From assembly GCF_028554725.1 (NCBI RefSeq), contig NC_071670.1, forward strand, positions 59,143,501 through 59,207,500: 64,000 nucleotides of DNA. The letters are read 5' to 3'. Numbering within the stretch: the first letter of the stretch is position 1; each line of letters begins with the position of its first letter. Made by a program: the position numbers and the translations under genes. The notes beneath the pieces are model-generated. The model searched no databases, was not told the origin of the DNA, and saw nothing but the letters and a program-made list of their open reading frames with translations. This DNA comes from Zeugodacus cucurbitae (taxonomy: Eukaryota; Arthropoda; Insecta; Diptera; Tephritidae). Below, one piece after another: positions 22,900 through 35,867 of the stretch.

Positions 22900-25685
22900 T
22901 CTATGAAATTATAATTTGCGACCAATTTGAATTTAATGAGAAAATTAACTGCTTAGAGAGTCCAATGAAAGAATTTAGCTACTTCATGGTATTTAAACAC
23001 TATTTTCTCTAAGAAATGACCTGAAACAATACACTCCTAGGACGAGCCGAGGCCAATTTAAGGAATGAAGAGTAATCGGATTAAGGCCTTTTTGCATCTG
23101 TTATAGGCTATTTATGTTATAAAGATTTTTGATTAAAAAAGAGGTATATTAGCCAAGAATTCAATAGATATTCCAAAATTTTAAATTGAAAACCACAATT
23201 GGGTCGTTTCAGTAAAATATAGATTTAACAGCGTTCCATAGTAGATTATTGCGATTTTAGAAAAGAGAAATGGAAATATTTGTTAATGCTAATTTGTGTA
23301 GTAATAAACTGAAGCAAGATCTATCTTCAAATAAGACTTTAAAATTTCAAGTGGTTGTTAGAACTCTTCAAGTCTATGATATATTCTAAAGCTAGTCCAG
23401 ACAAGAGTATCTGCTGATATTTTTCAAGCTATTCGATTCGTTACCCTTTTTAGTTCAAACGGAATGAAGAAAAGAAAGTTGCTGGATCATTGAGCTGAAA
23501 TTTTTGGGTTAATAGAAATTTGTATAGTTATTAATTGCAGCAATAATAAGGTCAACTTACTACAAGCGAGTAGAAGTGTGCGCTTGATTTTTCAAATATG
23601 CTTATAAATACTTTATTTACAAACAGAAGACAAATTGTGGCATATATATTTCATTTATGATCATTTAATTATGATTAATATTAATATGTTTGAAATACAT
23701 AGTTTAATCGCTCTAGCATTCCAGAGTACGCTCTGTGGGTGAGCAACCAAAAAAATTCATTTGAGTTTTTAAAGCATTGCTTTAACGATGTGACCGTCGC
23801 CACCAACAGTCTTCAACACTTGCGGCTACAGCTAGTTACAGCGCTTAAAAGCCGATAAGCATGACCTAAATAGGCGTTAAGAAATGAGAAAAGGCAGGCC
23901 TAAAACACAGACAACTTACAATGTCGAATGCAGGTGTATTTATGAATGTAAGAATGTGTGTGTGAGCATTATTGTGTGTTGGCATGCATACGCAACTTTC
24001 TACACGAATAAACATTGGTAAACGTTTACAATTCTATATACAACAACAACAACAACAACAACAATAGCAACAATGTACACTTTTCATTGCCAAGCAAGCG
24101 CACAAGCGTATGAACTGTCTTCGGTGGGTAGTAGAGGAAGAAGGGGGGTGAGCGTGCAGGCGGCACACAACAAAAGACTGCAGCGACGAACTTAAAATTC
24201 AAATGGCCACGTCTCAGTCATATGCGAGTTAATTTCGGGTAAACATTTGTTTCTTAAGCGTGTGTAATTTAGGTTCTTTCTCGCCATTAGCTGGTATATA
24301 AGTGGCTAAGTTGTCTGTTTGGTTTTATTTTTGTTTCTGTTTAAGCTTTTAACATTTTTTTTTCCATTTTTTTCCCGCACAGCACAGCGCGAGTGGTCGC
24401 TGTAGTCAACAATTGTGACGTTGCCACAAGCCGTGCGGCGACAATATGTTGCAACAGTGACACACTTACCAAAGTGCCTGTAATAAAAGTTGCTTGGCTT
24501 TACACCGAAAATTTCGCAAAGCTGCCCCGACAAACCGTTATTTGAGCTAAACATTGCCATTATGCACACATAAAAATTAATAAACGCCAAGATAATGTCA
24601 ATAAAATCGCACGAAATCACAGCATTTTGCGAAAGTTAGCATTTCTTGTGTGTGGCATTTAATTGCCCGGGCACTTTGGTATGGAAATGTGCGCTTGATC
24701 GTCCAAATGTACGAAGTAAGTGTGTCATGAGTGTTTGGCAATTAATGTCATTAAATGTTTGGTACGTGTTTTCAGTCTTTCTTCAGCGCCGCAGAACAGT
24801 TTTTGTACGAATTGAGAAATCTTCCAAGAAGCGCGCGCGTAAAAATTGCCCGAAATATACGGGAAAATAAGAAATTTTGACGACAACAATGTCAGTTGGC
24901 TGCTCTTTTGACCGCACAAAGTGCGCATGCGCATGTGCAGCTGTTGCAACATGCTGTCAGTAGCTTTTACCAGCTGAGCTACAGCGCTGCATTGTGAAAT
25001 CTTACCGAAATTAGGGAAATCGCCGAGAAGTGTGACTAAATAGGTAGATAATCGGAAAAGATGAAGAAACTTTAATTTTATCGCTTCTCTAGCTGCTCTG
25101 ATGTTTGCCAAGTAATAAAATAATAAAAATTATAAAAAATTCACAAAAAACACTAACAACAACTGCAATCTAACGAAAAGTTGATTCAATACTCGTACAA
25201 TCTGTTTTTGATTATGCTTCCCACAGCATTGACCGGCTGTCATCAGCATCATCACCGGTGTTGTTGTGTCGACGACGGATGCTGTTGATGGACATTTCAA
25301 TTTGCTGTGCACTCTTGGCAGCAAATAAAAACACGTCGGTCAACCAAAAGCCGAAAAGCAAAAAAAATGTTTTTGAATGGCTAGCAATTAATTACAATTG
25401 TCTACGTTGGGATTTACAAGCCTTCGTACATATGCGCAGGGCAAAGGGTAGCAAATGGGTGCTGATTTACTATGGAACTTGTTAAATGGAAAATGAGGTG
25501 TTGAAACAGATATCTACAACATTCCAAAACGTCCTTGAGATAATGATTATATTCTCATAATATTATTGTTAATATTTTTTAAGTGTATTTAAGAACTCCA
25601 TATTTCTTCACAGAACTTGTCAGAATCAGTGAAGACATTTTATTGCTCTCGACAAAATATATAAATCGGTGGTTATATCTGCAAA
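22900..25685. other. intronic non-coding DNA with a CAA repeat
   Basis: A CAA trinucleotide run lies at 24041-24063. The stretch 24370-25480 is GC-richer with overlapping open frames on both strands, but none has a recognisable domain or a convincing start. Confidence 0.45.
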
Positions 25686-25689
25686 AGGG

Positions 25690-25834
25690 TGGACCTATTC
25701 CGGACGGATCGTCAGGACTCTTATAAATCAACAAAGCGCTTCAGCCCTATTATATGTAAAGTTCTTCAGTCGGCTAATGTCGATTCCAGTCACTTCACTA
25801 GGTTCGTCGAAAATGTGCCTACCGAGGTGTTTAA
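25690..25834 (-). mobile_element. RNase H-type LINE 3' fragment, part 1
   Basis: The plus-strand sequence AGTCGGCTAATGTCGATTCC and CCTACCGAGGTGTTT matches the LINE copy at 290-385. It is interrupted at 25834 by a TTAA-flanked insertion and resumes at 26284. Confidence 0.55.
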
Positions 25835-26283
25835 CCCTTAAAAGCATGATAACTTCGATTCACTCAAAATTTTAATATAAATAAAATATAATTGTCGGTT
25901 ACAAACAACAATTGCTCTACGATTTTTCTTAAAAATTATTGTTTTAGATTTTACAGGGTATTTTATTGGGAGTTCCTTTGAGGAACCACTTTTTTAAATA
26001 TGTATATATTTTTACAAAAATCCACATTTTAGAGATATGTGGCCATCGTGTCCAATCTCCTAAAACCACTGCACTGGCATCATAGTCACTTGAAAGTACA
26101 AAATTGTCCTTGAAATTATTTTTTTGATGCACTCTTACTCAAGTCAAAATGTAAATGACTATATAGCTTACACAAAAGTGGTGGCCACACAATGTAATAC
26201 TATTTAAAAATTCACGTTTATACGTGAAAAATTTACAAAAGTAGCGCGGTTGGTTCTTGGAGGAACTGCCAGGCGTTTAAGGG
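25835..26283. mobile_element. piggyBac-like MITE, 449 bp, nested in a LINE
   Basis: TTAA duplications lie at 25831-25834 and 26284-26287. The terminal inverted repeats begin CCCTTAAAAGCATG (left) and, reverse-complemented, CCCTTAAACGCCTG (right). The LINE sequence is interrupted here: the left flank ends GAGGTGTTTAA and the right flank continues GTTAACCTTAGTCTCGC, matching GTTTCAACCTCAGTCTGGC of the copy at 379-397. No transposase frame. Confidence 0.7.
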
Positions 26284-26480
26284 TTAACCTTAGTCTCGCG
26301 AATGCTGGATATTGAAGCAGAAAGTGCTTGTATGATTCATCTTCGCATTCCTTCCAGCAGCTTTGGCAATTGACGTCTGGCTTGGTCCGTAATTTCACTA
26401 ATTCCAACGAATGATTACAAGAATTGAACCCATTCTGAAGGTAAGTTGTATAGACTTGACATTGCTCGCCGTGAGACGAT
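26284..26480 (-). mobile_element. RNase H-type LINE 3' fragment, part 2
   Basis: The minus-strand translation gives LRTKPDVNCQSCWKECEDES, then YKHFLLQYPAFARLRL, the same Cys/His block as the other copies with the third Cys replaced by Tyr. It continues the fragment at 25690-25834 across the nested MITE. Confidence 0.55.
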
Positions 26481-29400
26481 CGCTACTACAAAAATTATTT
26501 TATAAATTGTTGTGGTGGTAGTTATGGCGGTTTTCATGAAGATAAATCCAATCGTTTTTAATGAACTAATGTTTGATAGAACTTGAACGAACAGTCTAAC
26601 GATTATACCCAGAAATGGTGACAGAGGTGTAAACTTGCATTGTATTTATATCAAGTTAGTAAATTTATAGTTCACCTAATTATGTATGAATATAAAGAGA
26701 GCTTTTCGTAACTGCGAAAATATGGTCCATAAGATATTTTTGTGCAAAACGTCCTAACTTTATTTGTTGTTTCCACCAACTCTCTTTCTCAATCGCTTTC
26801 AGCATCGCTTCGCTGTACAAATTAATACAGATCTAGATCAAAATCTAAAGCGAACCCTTTTTTCTTGCAATTGAGAAGTGTACTCACTCTCACTCAAGCT
26901 ATATGTGTATACTTTCTAATAGATCCCCCTGCTTCAAACGATTTGTAGACGATTGTTTGATATACCAAGCTTTCAGAGGTGATTTTATTGGTTCGCTGTC
27001 ACAATGAAGTCTCTTAATTAGTATTTTCAAGCAACTATTTTTAACATAGCTTCGAAGTTGGGATGCCTTTGGGTATTTGAGTGATTAGGTTATAAATATT
27101 ATCTGACCAATCCTTTCATTCATTCAACATATGTTTTCAAAAGTATTTTGATTTCGATTTTCACTATTGACACGTTCGTTATGAAATACTAGATAAAATA
27201 AATAATATATGAAGAGATGGTTTTGTAGCTATAATGTTATCTTCTAGGGTAGCTGAATTCGAATATCTAAAATTTTACAAAAATAATGTAAAATAAAAAA
27301 AAATTTAAAATAATGTAGAAATGTAATTTAATTTTTCGAACGTGCTTTGCATGCAATTAATTACAACGGTGTAATTTTACATGCAGTTATTTACATGATA
27401 GCTAAATTAGTCGCTGTGGTCATGCAGTGAAGGTAGAGATTACCAAATTGTTATGCATACCATGATATGATGTGATTTATCAATATATGTATATGAATAC
27501 TCGTACGTAAAATTTCGAAGAATACATATACATAAATATATATATTTACATATATACATATATCTGTTTATCTGCATATAGAAAATAGAAGAAAAAGATA
27601 TGAACAAAATATACAATAATTATTATTTTAAAATTTTTCCCGGTGCACAAACAACAACAAAAATATTGCCTACAATCTAAACAGTTCATTGATATTCAAG
27701 CTCTTTCAAGTTTTCACTTTTTAACTACTTGCAGATATGAGTATACGATTATCCAAAGTAGTAGGGAAGCTTTGTTTTAATAATTCCAATATTATATACT
27801 TGAGTATATTGTAAGCATGTTTGTAGATCATGTTTTTTGATTAAAATAATATCTAAGCTGAAAAACACGCACGCTGACGCACGCATCTGAGCGATTAGCG
27901 ATCGGTCAAAACACACAACTAAGGTAACCAAATATGAGTAGCGAGTAGCAGCCAGATAAAAAATCACAATACCAACGATTGTTGCTGTGCGTAAGCGCCG
28001 AAGAAACCGAAACCGGTTGCGCACCGGCGCAACTGTGAGATTTGTAACCCACTAAACGCTTGAATGGCGAATTTCCATTGCGAGCGACTTGAAGTTGGTC
28101 AATAAATATAGTTAATGATATGGCGGATGCTTCTTCTTTTTAAATGAGAGACTATAATCGCCGAAAATACATTTTCATAATTTTTTTTTATGCAAATAAT
28201 GGCGAAGATATGCTTTAGTTTTATTAAAAGTATTAAAGAAGCGAGCCGTTGACCCAAGCTATCAAGCTGTCTTTGCAGCCAAATCAAGCTAGTCTTATTT
28301 GACTTCGCTTTCTACACGTTCTCGCGCAGCTGTGGCGCTAAATAATTGTCTGGCTAACCGACTGACTGATAGATTGACGCCGACAGCAGCTATCTCAATC
28401 AGTTTTGTCAGCAACGACATCACACACGCCGAGAGAGAGACTGAAGCATTCAGAAAGCAACAAAAACAAAACATCAACAAAAAAACAACAATAAACAGCT
28501 GACAGCCAGCAGCTTTGAACTTCTGTATGCTGCTGCCAACACATTTCCGCCGTAGTTGTTGTTGTTGTTATTGCGTTGTGCTTTCGTTTACCTACCACTA
28601 CTTGGACCGGCTGTCCAGCAACAATAACTTTCTCCAAATGGAAATTTTCTAATTTCGCTGCATTCATTTTCGAACGCTGAGTCACTTCAGAGTATTCTGC
28701 GTGCCATTCCAACGCAACGGCACACACATACATATATACAGATATTCCAGTATATAGCATGTGAGAATATGCGCTGTAAGTACACAAGTACCGCATATTA
28801 TTAGTTTCAATTAAGCGCAGCTAGAAGACAAGCTTCCACAATTTCTTTGAACCTTTCACCAGTTTCACTCTTTTCTTTAATAATTTTTCGTGTTTGTGGG
28901 TAATATTTATTGCCGGTAATTGCCGCAATTGCTGTCTGGCGCGTTCTTTGTGCGTCCGCTGCTGATCTGGCGATCGGGCATAACGGTAAATGCGGAAATC
29001 ACATTTTAAGCTCTGTCGCTTAGCCAAATGAGCGCTGGCGCTGATAATCGCTGTGTTTTAACTTTCAATTTTCATTTTATTACCATTGTTTATGGCTTAT
29101 CTTGTGCCATTTGTTGCTTGTTCTTGTGCGGTGGAAGTCGTTAAAATACTTAAAGATCGCGATGCATTCGTTGATGATTGAAATGTGAAATGCGATAAAA
29201 ATGTGTGCGGAAATATTTCACAAGATGAATTAAGAATAAACACGTTTATGGTTAAGTGAACTTTCTTTTTACTGATGTATATTGTTAAAAAAAATAGCAT
29301 GACATAAATTTATTTACATAAATATCGCATGCGATAAATTTGTATTTCTTAAAATTAAGAAATAAAAAAATCATAGAAATTCGACATCTCTTACAAAATT

Positions 29401-30350
29401 ATATTTTTTAATAAATTATACTTAAAAAGCAAGTAAAATCATGTTTTCGGGTATAAAATTTATGAAAGCTTCTTCATAATTAATTACGCTCAAAAATTGA
29501 ACGTGTATATTTAATTTATTCATAAGCAACTCTTTATCTTGTAAACACTCTTTGCCATAAAAATTAATTTCGAACATCTTCTACACTCAATTTTGGAAAG
29601 TTCTGAAACACGTTATTCATTATTCAACAACCAGATGTGTTGTTCTTTCACCCTAATACATATCCATTTTCAAAAATATAACTCATAAAAGTACCGCTAA
29701 AATTGGTTAAGTAATATGCCTGTGTGCTGGCAAACCGGTAAAACAGGAGCAATTTCAGAGAAACAAGCAAAAAGTTAAAAAATAAAAAACAAAAACACGA
29801 ACAGCTGACGCAAAAAAGTAAATAATTTGCATATGTTATATTATATATACATATATATGTATAAAGATTTATGTGTCTGCTATTTACAAGCGATATTTCG
29901 ATATTTCTTTGCTGAAATCTCCAAAGCTTTTTGGAGTTGCATCCATACCTGAAGTGACAATGTACTAAATGATTATTAATTTTATATCAAAAGCTGCTTG
30001 AAAAGAGCTCGAACAATTAATGTCAAGGGCTTGGCCGGGTTAGCGATTTGTCTGATTTAATATAATCAAAATTGAAATTAATAAAAATGAATAATACCTA
30101 GATTTAGGGCGTTAATAATTTTTGTTGATTACATATATTTTTGTTAGCTGAATAATATGCAATAAGCATAATAAAAATATCTGGAATTAATAGATTTTCT
30201 TTCGAAATGCAGAAAAATTAATATAATGTTATTTATTTAATTTTCTGAATATTTATACTCTTAACCCAGTTTCAAATGTCTGTATGCGGTCTTTTAGGTG
30301 CCTTGTAGAATCGCTTGCTTGCTTGTTTTGAGGTCGAGTAAACATCACCT
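26481..30350. other. intronic non-coding DNA
   Basis: Mostly AT-rich. The 27840-29060 part is GC-richer, with simple GTT/CAA runs and open frames on both strands that lack recognisable domains. No supported gene. Confidence 0.45.
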
Positions 30351-30354
30351 GATA

Positions 30355-30560
30355 AACATCACCTGAACAACTCGGTCGATTTAACGAAGCTTCTGAGTTT
30401 TCTCCATCCCAGCTGCCCAATTTCTCTTAGATTAGAGTATTGAGAGCCATGGAAGGTACCTATTCTTAAACGACAGAAGGCTGGGCATTCGCTAAGATAA
30501 TGCTCTAGTGTCTCGTCATCTTCCGCGAATAATATTTGTCTCTTGTGATTCATTTATTCA
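30355..30560 (-). mobile_element. RNase H-type LINE C-terminal fragment
   Basis: The minus-strand frame reads FAEDDETLEHYLSECPAF, then CRLRIGTFHGSQ, the H...CPAF..R block near the C-terminus of I-type LINE proteins. It is cut on both sides. Confidence 0.5.
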
Positions 30561-30639
30561 CCTCCTTCAGCCATTTCAAAAGCAAAATTAGGGATTTTTC
30601 CAACGAATTTCATTATGTAAAAGGGTTTTCAACAAGAAC

Positions 30640-31150
30640 TTACAAAAGTAGACCGATAGGGACAGCAAACGACGCCATATTTTTCCCGCTCTTTTGACAT
30701 TTCTTTTCTTCAGTTAAGCTTGGTTTTATCATTGAAAGATATACGATCCAACAACGAGTCGAAATTATTAAAATTTACTACTGAAATTCTGAGACAGTGG
30801 CCTCAACTTTAGGAGCGCTACGCCCAATTTATGGTCGTCATAATCGTTCTGTCTAACTGCTCAATGATAACCGAATATTTTTGGCCCGAATTGGATGATA
30901 TGGACTTGGACAATATTTAATTCCAATAGGACGGCGCCACAAGCCACACAACGAATCAAAAATCGATTTATTGAAAACCAAGTTTGGTGAATGTGTTATC
31001 TCACTACCCGTGGTTGCCATGAAAAAGAAATCGAGTTCCATACATAATTGCATCGAATGTACTTTCACAGTTATAAAGAATTTCATTGATATCCCAAACA
31101 GTTTTTGTTTTATTTAATCAAACTTTTGTTGCGTTTTTATTGAAACACTC
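30640..31150 (+). mobile_element. degraded DNA-transposon-like remnant
   Basis: Plus-strand pieces read YTIQQRVEIIKIYYRN and ALRPIYGRHNRSV, then VVAMKKKSS and PNSFCF, in shifted frames. The first block resembles the helix-turn-helix start of mariner-like transposases found in insects (DUF4817 type, from memory). Stops and frameshifts make it a relic. Confidence 0.4.
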
Positions 31151-31404
31151 TTTATTAAATAGCATTCGACGTAGGAGAAAGGTGCTCATGATCTCCTTTG
31201 AATCAAATGAATATAATTTACTTGATGTTTAACTATTTCACCAGGTTTACCTATATAATAATCATAATATCCACCTTAAGATTTTAGTGGAAAGATTCGG
31301 GGAGTTATTAACAATATGAGTTTATTTCTACTAAAAAAGCTAAAACTCGTGCTTTTTAGGGTCTCTGCATTTCTCAATATTTAAATTCAAATATATTACA
31401 TTAA

Positions 31405-31714
31405 CCCTTTTATGCCCGAATTAAAATGGGCGGAGCTATAATTTTTTTAGGACGGATATACATATGTCTTAACTCAAAAATGAAGTGATAAAAATTTCAA
31501 AGTCCTATGTATTAAATTATTATAAATAAACTAAACACTTTTCTCATGCATTTTTGTTTTTAAATAACTCTCTTATCTTTTCTTATTTATATAGTTCACT
31601 TTGTTCTAAAATAAAACATTTATTTTTATGTTTTTGAACACTTTTTGTATAACCACGAGAATTAGAAGCCGTTAAGTACAATGTTGCGTATAGGCAACAT
31701 TGGGCATGAAAGGG
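31405..31714. mobile_element. piggyBac-like MITE, 310 bp
   Basis: Flanked by TTAA at 31401-31404 and 31715-31718. The left end is CCCTTTTATGCCC and the inverted right end CCCTTTCATGCCC, with one mismatch in 13. No coding frame; the centre is AT-rich. Confidence 0.75.
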
Positions 31715-31718
31715 TTAA

Positions 31719-33805
31719 GGAAACCTCAACATGCTCCATAAATGTTCGTATGGTGCGATTTTAAGAAATTTTTCTTCTATTTCAGTTGACTTTTTGTTCC
31801 AATTTCTATAAATTTTGCTACTCACTAATGTGACGAATAAATCATTAAGACATAAATACTTTTTTCAAAGAAATTCTATTTTTCTATTAAGCCCTAATTT
31901 ATATAAATCAGTATATATAGATCTCTAATATCCATACTTCAAAGAAGTAAATGAGTATTAATCCAATTTAATCAATAATTTATAGCGTTACTAATGATTA
32001 CCACTTTTCAGAGTATCGGTAATTGATTACGAATACATTTAGCATACGCAAGCATATTCTGGCTATTACTCAGTTATTCCTCAGCTGAGCATGATCTCAG
32101 TTCCATTTATGTTTTTAACAGTAATTTTTAGCGCTGCATTACCAGAAATATACTTCGTTGAATAGCCAGCACATATTTCCATTTAAATATTCTATATATG
32201 TATACTGACTCTATAATTATAAATTTTCATATCTAAATCCAGTGTTGAGTATCAACTTGTAAATAAATTAACTAAATAAGTTTCATTGCGGCTCCACTTC
32301 CACTTACAATGCGCAAACTGAGCGCACTTCAACTCGCAGCTGTCGGACTGAGCGCATGTGTACTTAGCTAATTGCCGCACTTCTTGTAAGCTTGAACAGT
32401 GCGATTGATCTGTTTGGCATCACAAGATTACGGCTAAATAGTTTATTTTTAGCCGTTCTCTATATGTTTTCATTTTCAATTTTTGCTGCAAACTCGAATT
32501 CAAATTCAAATTTGAATAGCACTTTTTTTTGCTGTTATTGGTAATCTAAGCTGTTCGTTAGAGGTCAGCCAGTCAACAAGTTGGTTGGTTAAAGCTTTGT
32601 TGCTTTTGGTGTGATTTGTTGGTATTGTTGTTATTTTTATTTTTGTTGTTTTCGTTGTTTTTGTTGTTAATAAAACTACAGGCATATACACAGATGAATA
32701 AGGCAAGTGTGAACTGAAACTGCTATGCAACAATAATGAAGACAGACGTCAAGCGGCCAAAGCAACAACAAAACTGCATTCGCTGGTTGTTGTAGTATGT
32801 GTAACACTTAATGTTATATATTTTCAGATCTTTATAATAATACATATATACATTTATATGCATATATAAAGCTTTATATATACTCAAATCGATTGTAAAT
32901 TGTAATGTAATCGTGTAGAGACAACAACAAAAGCGCAAGCAGCACACCTTCAGCGTTCGTAAAAAAACTTCTAAAGCTCAAATAAGTAATTGGAGTACTT
33001 TGGTACTTGGTACTTGGTACTTATATGCATTTGAGCACATTTACACATACATACCACTCATTCTCAACTGAATTTGTATCACTTTGGTTGATTTTCCGGC
33101 GCATTTTGCATGCAGTTCAAGCACTTCACCCATCAAAGTTAAAAAATCATATATTTACAAGCTCATTTTGTTGCTAAATTTATACACCATGCACTCCATT
33201 ACACGCTTGTGCTGGACAGCAGGCATTTAGCGTGCAAGACAATGGCGTTTTCAAGACAAAAGCGCGTGTTTTTGCAGTACCGATTACTCGAGTGCAAAGT
33301 GTTGGCGTCGCTTGGCGTCGCTTGGCGTTGGAAGCGTTCGGTAAATTATAGTGTTTTGCTGGTTCCTGTTTTGCGTTTCGTTATGAGCTACTAACTGACA
33401 TGAAAAATACCGAAAAACATTTGCGGCAGCTGAGCGTACTTGGCGTGTATGAGCTTATGAGCGCGCTGTGTTTTCAGACATTTTCTACGCTTTTGTGGCT
33501 TCTATGCTTCCTGATACAAAATGTATTGTTTTTGAAAGTAATTGTTAAATTACTGATGTTTAATAATGCAGCCAATGCTGATTTTGTGAAGGGCAGTTTT
33601 GTAAGTGTTCTTGGTTGATTTCGAATACATCGAAGTGTTAAAAGTCTAACAATTTCTTGTATATCGAAGAATATTTATTATAGTCTGAAGCCGAAAATAG
33701 AACGGTCGAATCGATTTCATTATATTCAGTACAATAATATTCAGACTGTTATCAAAATAGCTTTTTTCTCAAAATTTCTTTTTCAGAGACACATTGAAAT
33801 TTTTA
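31719..33805. other. intronic non-coding DNA
   Basis: AT-rich with GTT/CAA simple repeats near 32600-32960. A short repeat of GGTACTT lies at 33000-33023 and of GGCGTCGCTT at 33305-33325. No supported gene. Confidence 0.5.
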
Positions 33806-33809
33806 GCAT

Positions 33810-34115
33810 GTGGCAGCATTGATCTAAAAATATCTTAAAATTGTGTGAATTTCGACTCTCTGAACTGCTATATTTATCAATAAAAATCAAATTTTTTAGC
33901 AAAATTTGGTAATTTTCGATACTATGAATGTAATATTTTCCAAAATTCATTACATTTTTATCAGGTGGCAACCCTGGTCTAGAAATATCTCCAAATTTGG
34001 TGAATTTCAACTCTCTGAAGTTAGATACTTTCCAATTTCGAACTAAAATTAAATACGTGGCAACCCTAGTATGGAAATATTTGCAACACTTGGCAATTCT
34101 ACTCAGTGGTTAGTA
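33810..34115. repeat. three degenerate tandem units
   Basis: Units start GTGGCAGCATTGATCT at 33810, GTGGCAACCCTGGTCT at 33965 and GTGGCAACCCTAGTAT at 34057. Each is followed by AAATAT and a GAATTTC/AACTCTCTGAA-type stretch. Spacing is uneven (155 and 92 bp). Confidence 0.55.
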
Positions 34116-35104
34116 CTAAATGATAATTATGTTTTAATTTAATAACAATTCCAGTCTTGTGGAGCTTACAATGTGAAAAACATAAACTAATAACTACACA
34201 AACTCCACATACATAAGTACTCCTATAATCATATGTGAAGTGTTAAAATGTCAAAATATTATTTCTACTAAACTAATCACTACGAATATACCCATGACCT
34301 TCACGCGCTGCTGAGCAGCACATATGAGCTAAGTTTGTACTTCTTTTTCGTTTACTTTTTGCCGCACACTTTTGATTTCAATGTGCGCATGCGCTCCGGC
34401 TACATTCTTAATGATTTTCAGAAACACTCTCAATACATACATGGCGGCTTTTTGTTTCGCTCAAATGCCAACTTTGCGTGCGCGCATGGCGTTTGCTAAC
34501 TAAATTAGTCAGTCAAGTGAGTATGTGCTCCAATAAACCCACTGCAGAGCTAAGGCACGTCAAGCTAACGCAGCCGAAATGAATTCTTTACATTTTTTGA
34601 CAACTGAAACTGAAACGTCAGTTGTTGCGTCAGTTGCGCAATTTCTTATTTACAACTTCTGTTATTATGTAAGCGCAGCGTACTTGCACGTCAAGTTATA
34701 TGATATGTGGAGGACTTCATGGTGAAGGTGGTTGAGAGGCTAATGTTCGCTAAGGTTTAAGTAACTGTAAATATATATAACGTAAAATGGCACATGTAAA
34801 TCAGATGTAGGGCAAACGTGTTGCGTTAATTGCTGTGTAACATTGAGTTAAACCTTTTCTTATTGCATTCAAATTAACTTGGCAATTAGCTGATTGAGTT
34901 ATCGTTTCTTAAGTGGTGGAAAAAAAGACTTCAAGCAAAGATAATTTAGTGCATGAGTATGTGCATAGTGAAAGAAATAATGGGTTTCAGTAACGTTTTG
35001 AAATAAATTTGGTTTAATACACTGCATTCGCCTTGAATTCTATTTGCTGTTACTCATATCAATTTAATTTAGGCCTACTATAATTTTGAAGTCTAAATTT
35101 GTAA
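34116..35104. other. intronic non-coding DNA
   Basis: No coding or element signature recognised, apart from scattered GCGCATGCG-like words near 34385-34480. Confidence 0.5.
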
Positions 35105-35600
35105 TCTATACTACTATTATAAGGAGGAAAGATTTGTCTGTATGTTTGTAGTGAATAAACTCAAAAACTACTGTGCCGATTTCATAAATTCTTTCACCAT
35201 TGGAAAGCTACATTCTCCCCGAGTAACATAGGCTATATTTATTGCTAGAATCTCAACTGTTTGGAAATAGTTCCCAGATGAGGGCATCAAAAAGACTCCG
35301 TGATGGAGAATCCTAATCTGAAACTGAAAATCGTCTTGCAAGTTATTCTCTTCGCATCGCAATCGCTTACCAGAGAGTCGAGTAACGAGCGCTTGCAGCT
35401 GCTCGCTGAACAAAATTTCAAAACCTCCCAAGTACTCGCTTGAGAGTCGAGTACGGAGCGTGTGCGGCGACTTGAAGAACAAAATATTAGAGATATACAA
35501 GATAGCACTAGGGGTCGAACTCTGAACGTTCCCAACGCCTTCATAATCAGATCGAAAAACAGCGGGCACCAAAGACTAGAGGTCGTAATCAAGTTTTAGC
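35105..35600 (+). mobile_element. Helitron fragment with 5' terminus
   Basis: It begins TCTATACTACTATTATAAGG directly after an A. This is the 5' end I associate with insect Helitrons, followed by the typical GGAAAGATTTGTCTGT and CTCAAAAACTACTGTGCCGA. A CTAG occurs near 35577 and may be the 3' end, but no clear hairpin was confirmed. The interior holds a diverged duplication of GAGAGTCGAGTA...GAACAAAAT (copies near 35375 and 35450). The open frames in it are not coding. Confidence 0.55.
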
Positions 35601-35867
35601 TTATTGCAAATAAAATATAATTTCATGTTCGAATTTTCCTCATTTATTTTCCTTATTATAATCCTTCAAGAGATCTGATGCATTAAAAATGCTCAGAACA
35701 CATTTTAATAGAATACTTATTAAAGATCCGTAATAAAAAGCTCAAATCTATAAATCGTGCTAATTGGTTCCAGTTTATGAACTTCTAGGGAACATTATAA
35801 AGAATTTTTCTTAGACGAGAAATACTAAAATCTCTACTAGTTGAAGACATTGAGGCAAATTTACCCC

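Noticed and set aside
24725..25111. 128-residue minus-strand open frame
   Set aside because: It starts at TTG rather than ATG, overlaps open frames on the other strand and shows no known motif.
35168..35592. Two overlapping minus-strand frames of 134 and 101 residues
   Set aside because: They lie within the Helitron fragment and follow its duplicated block; no Rep or helicase motif.
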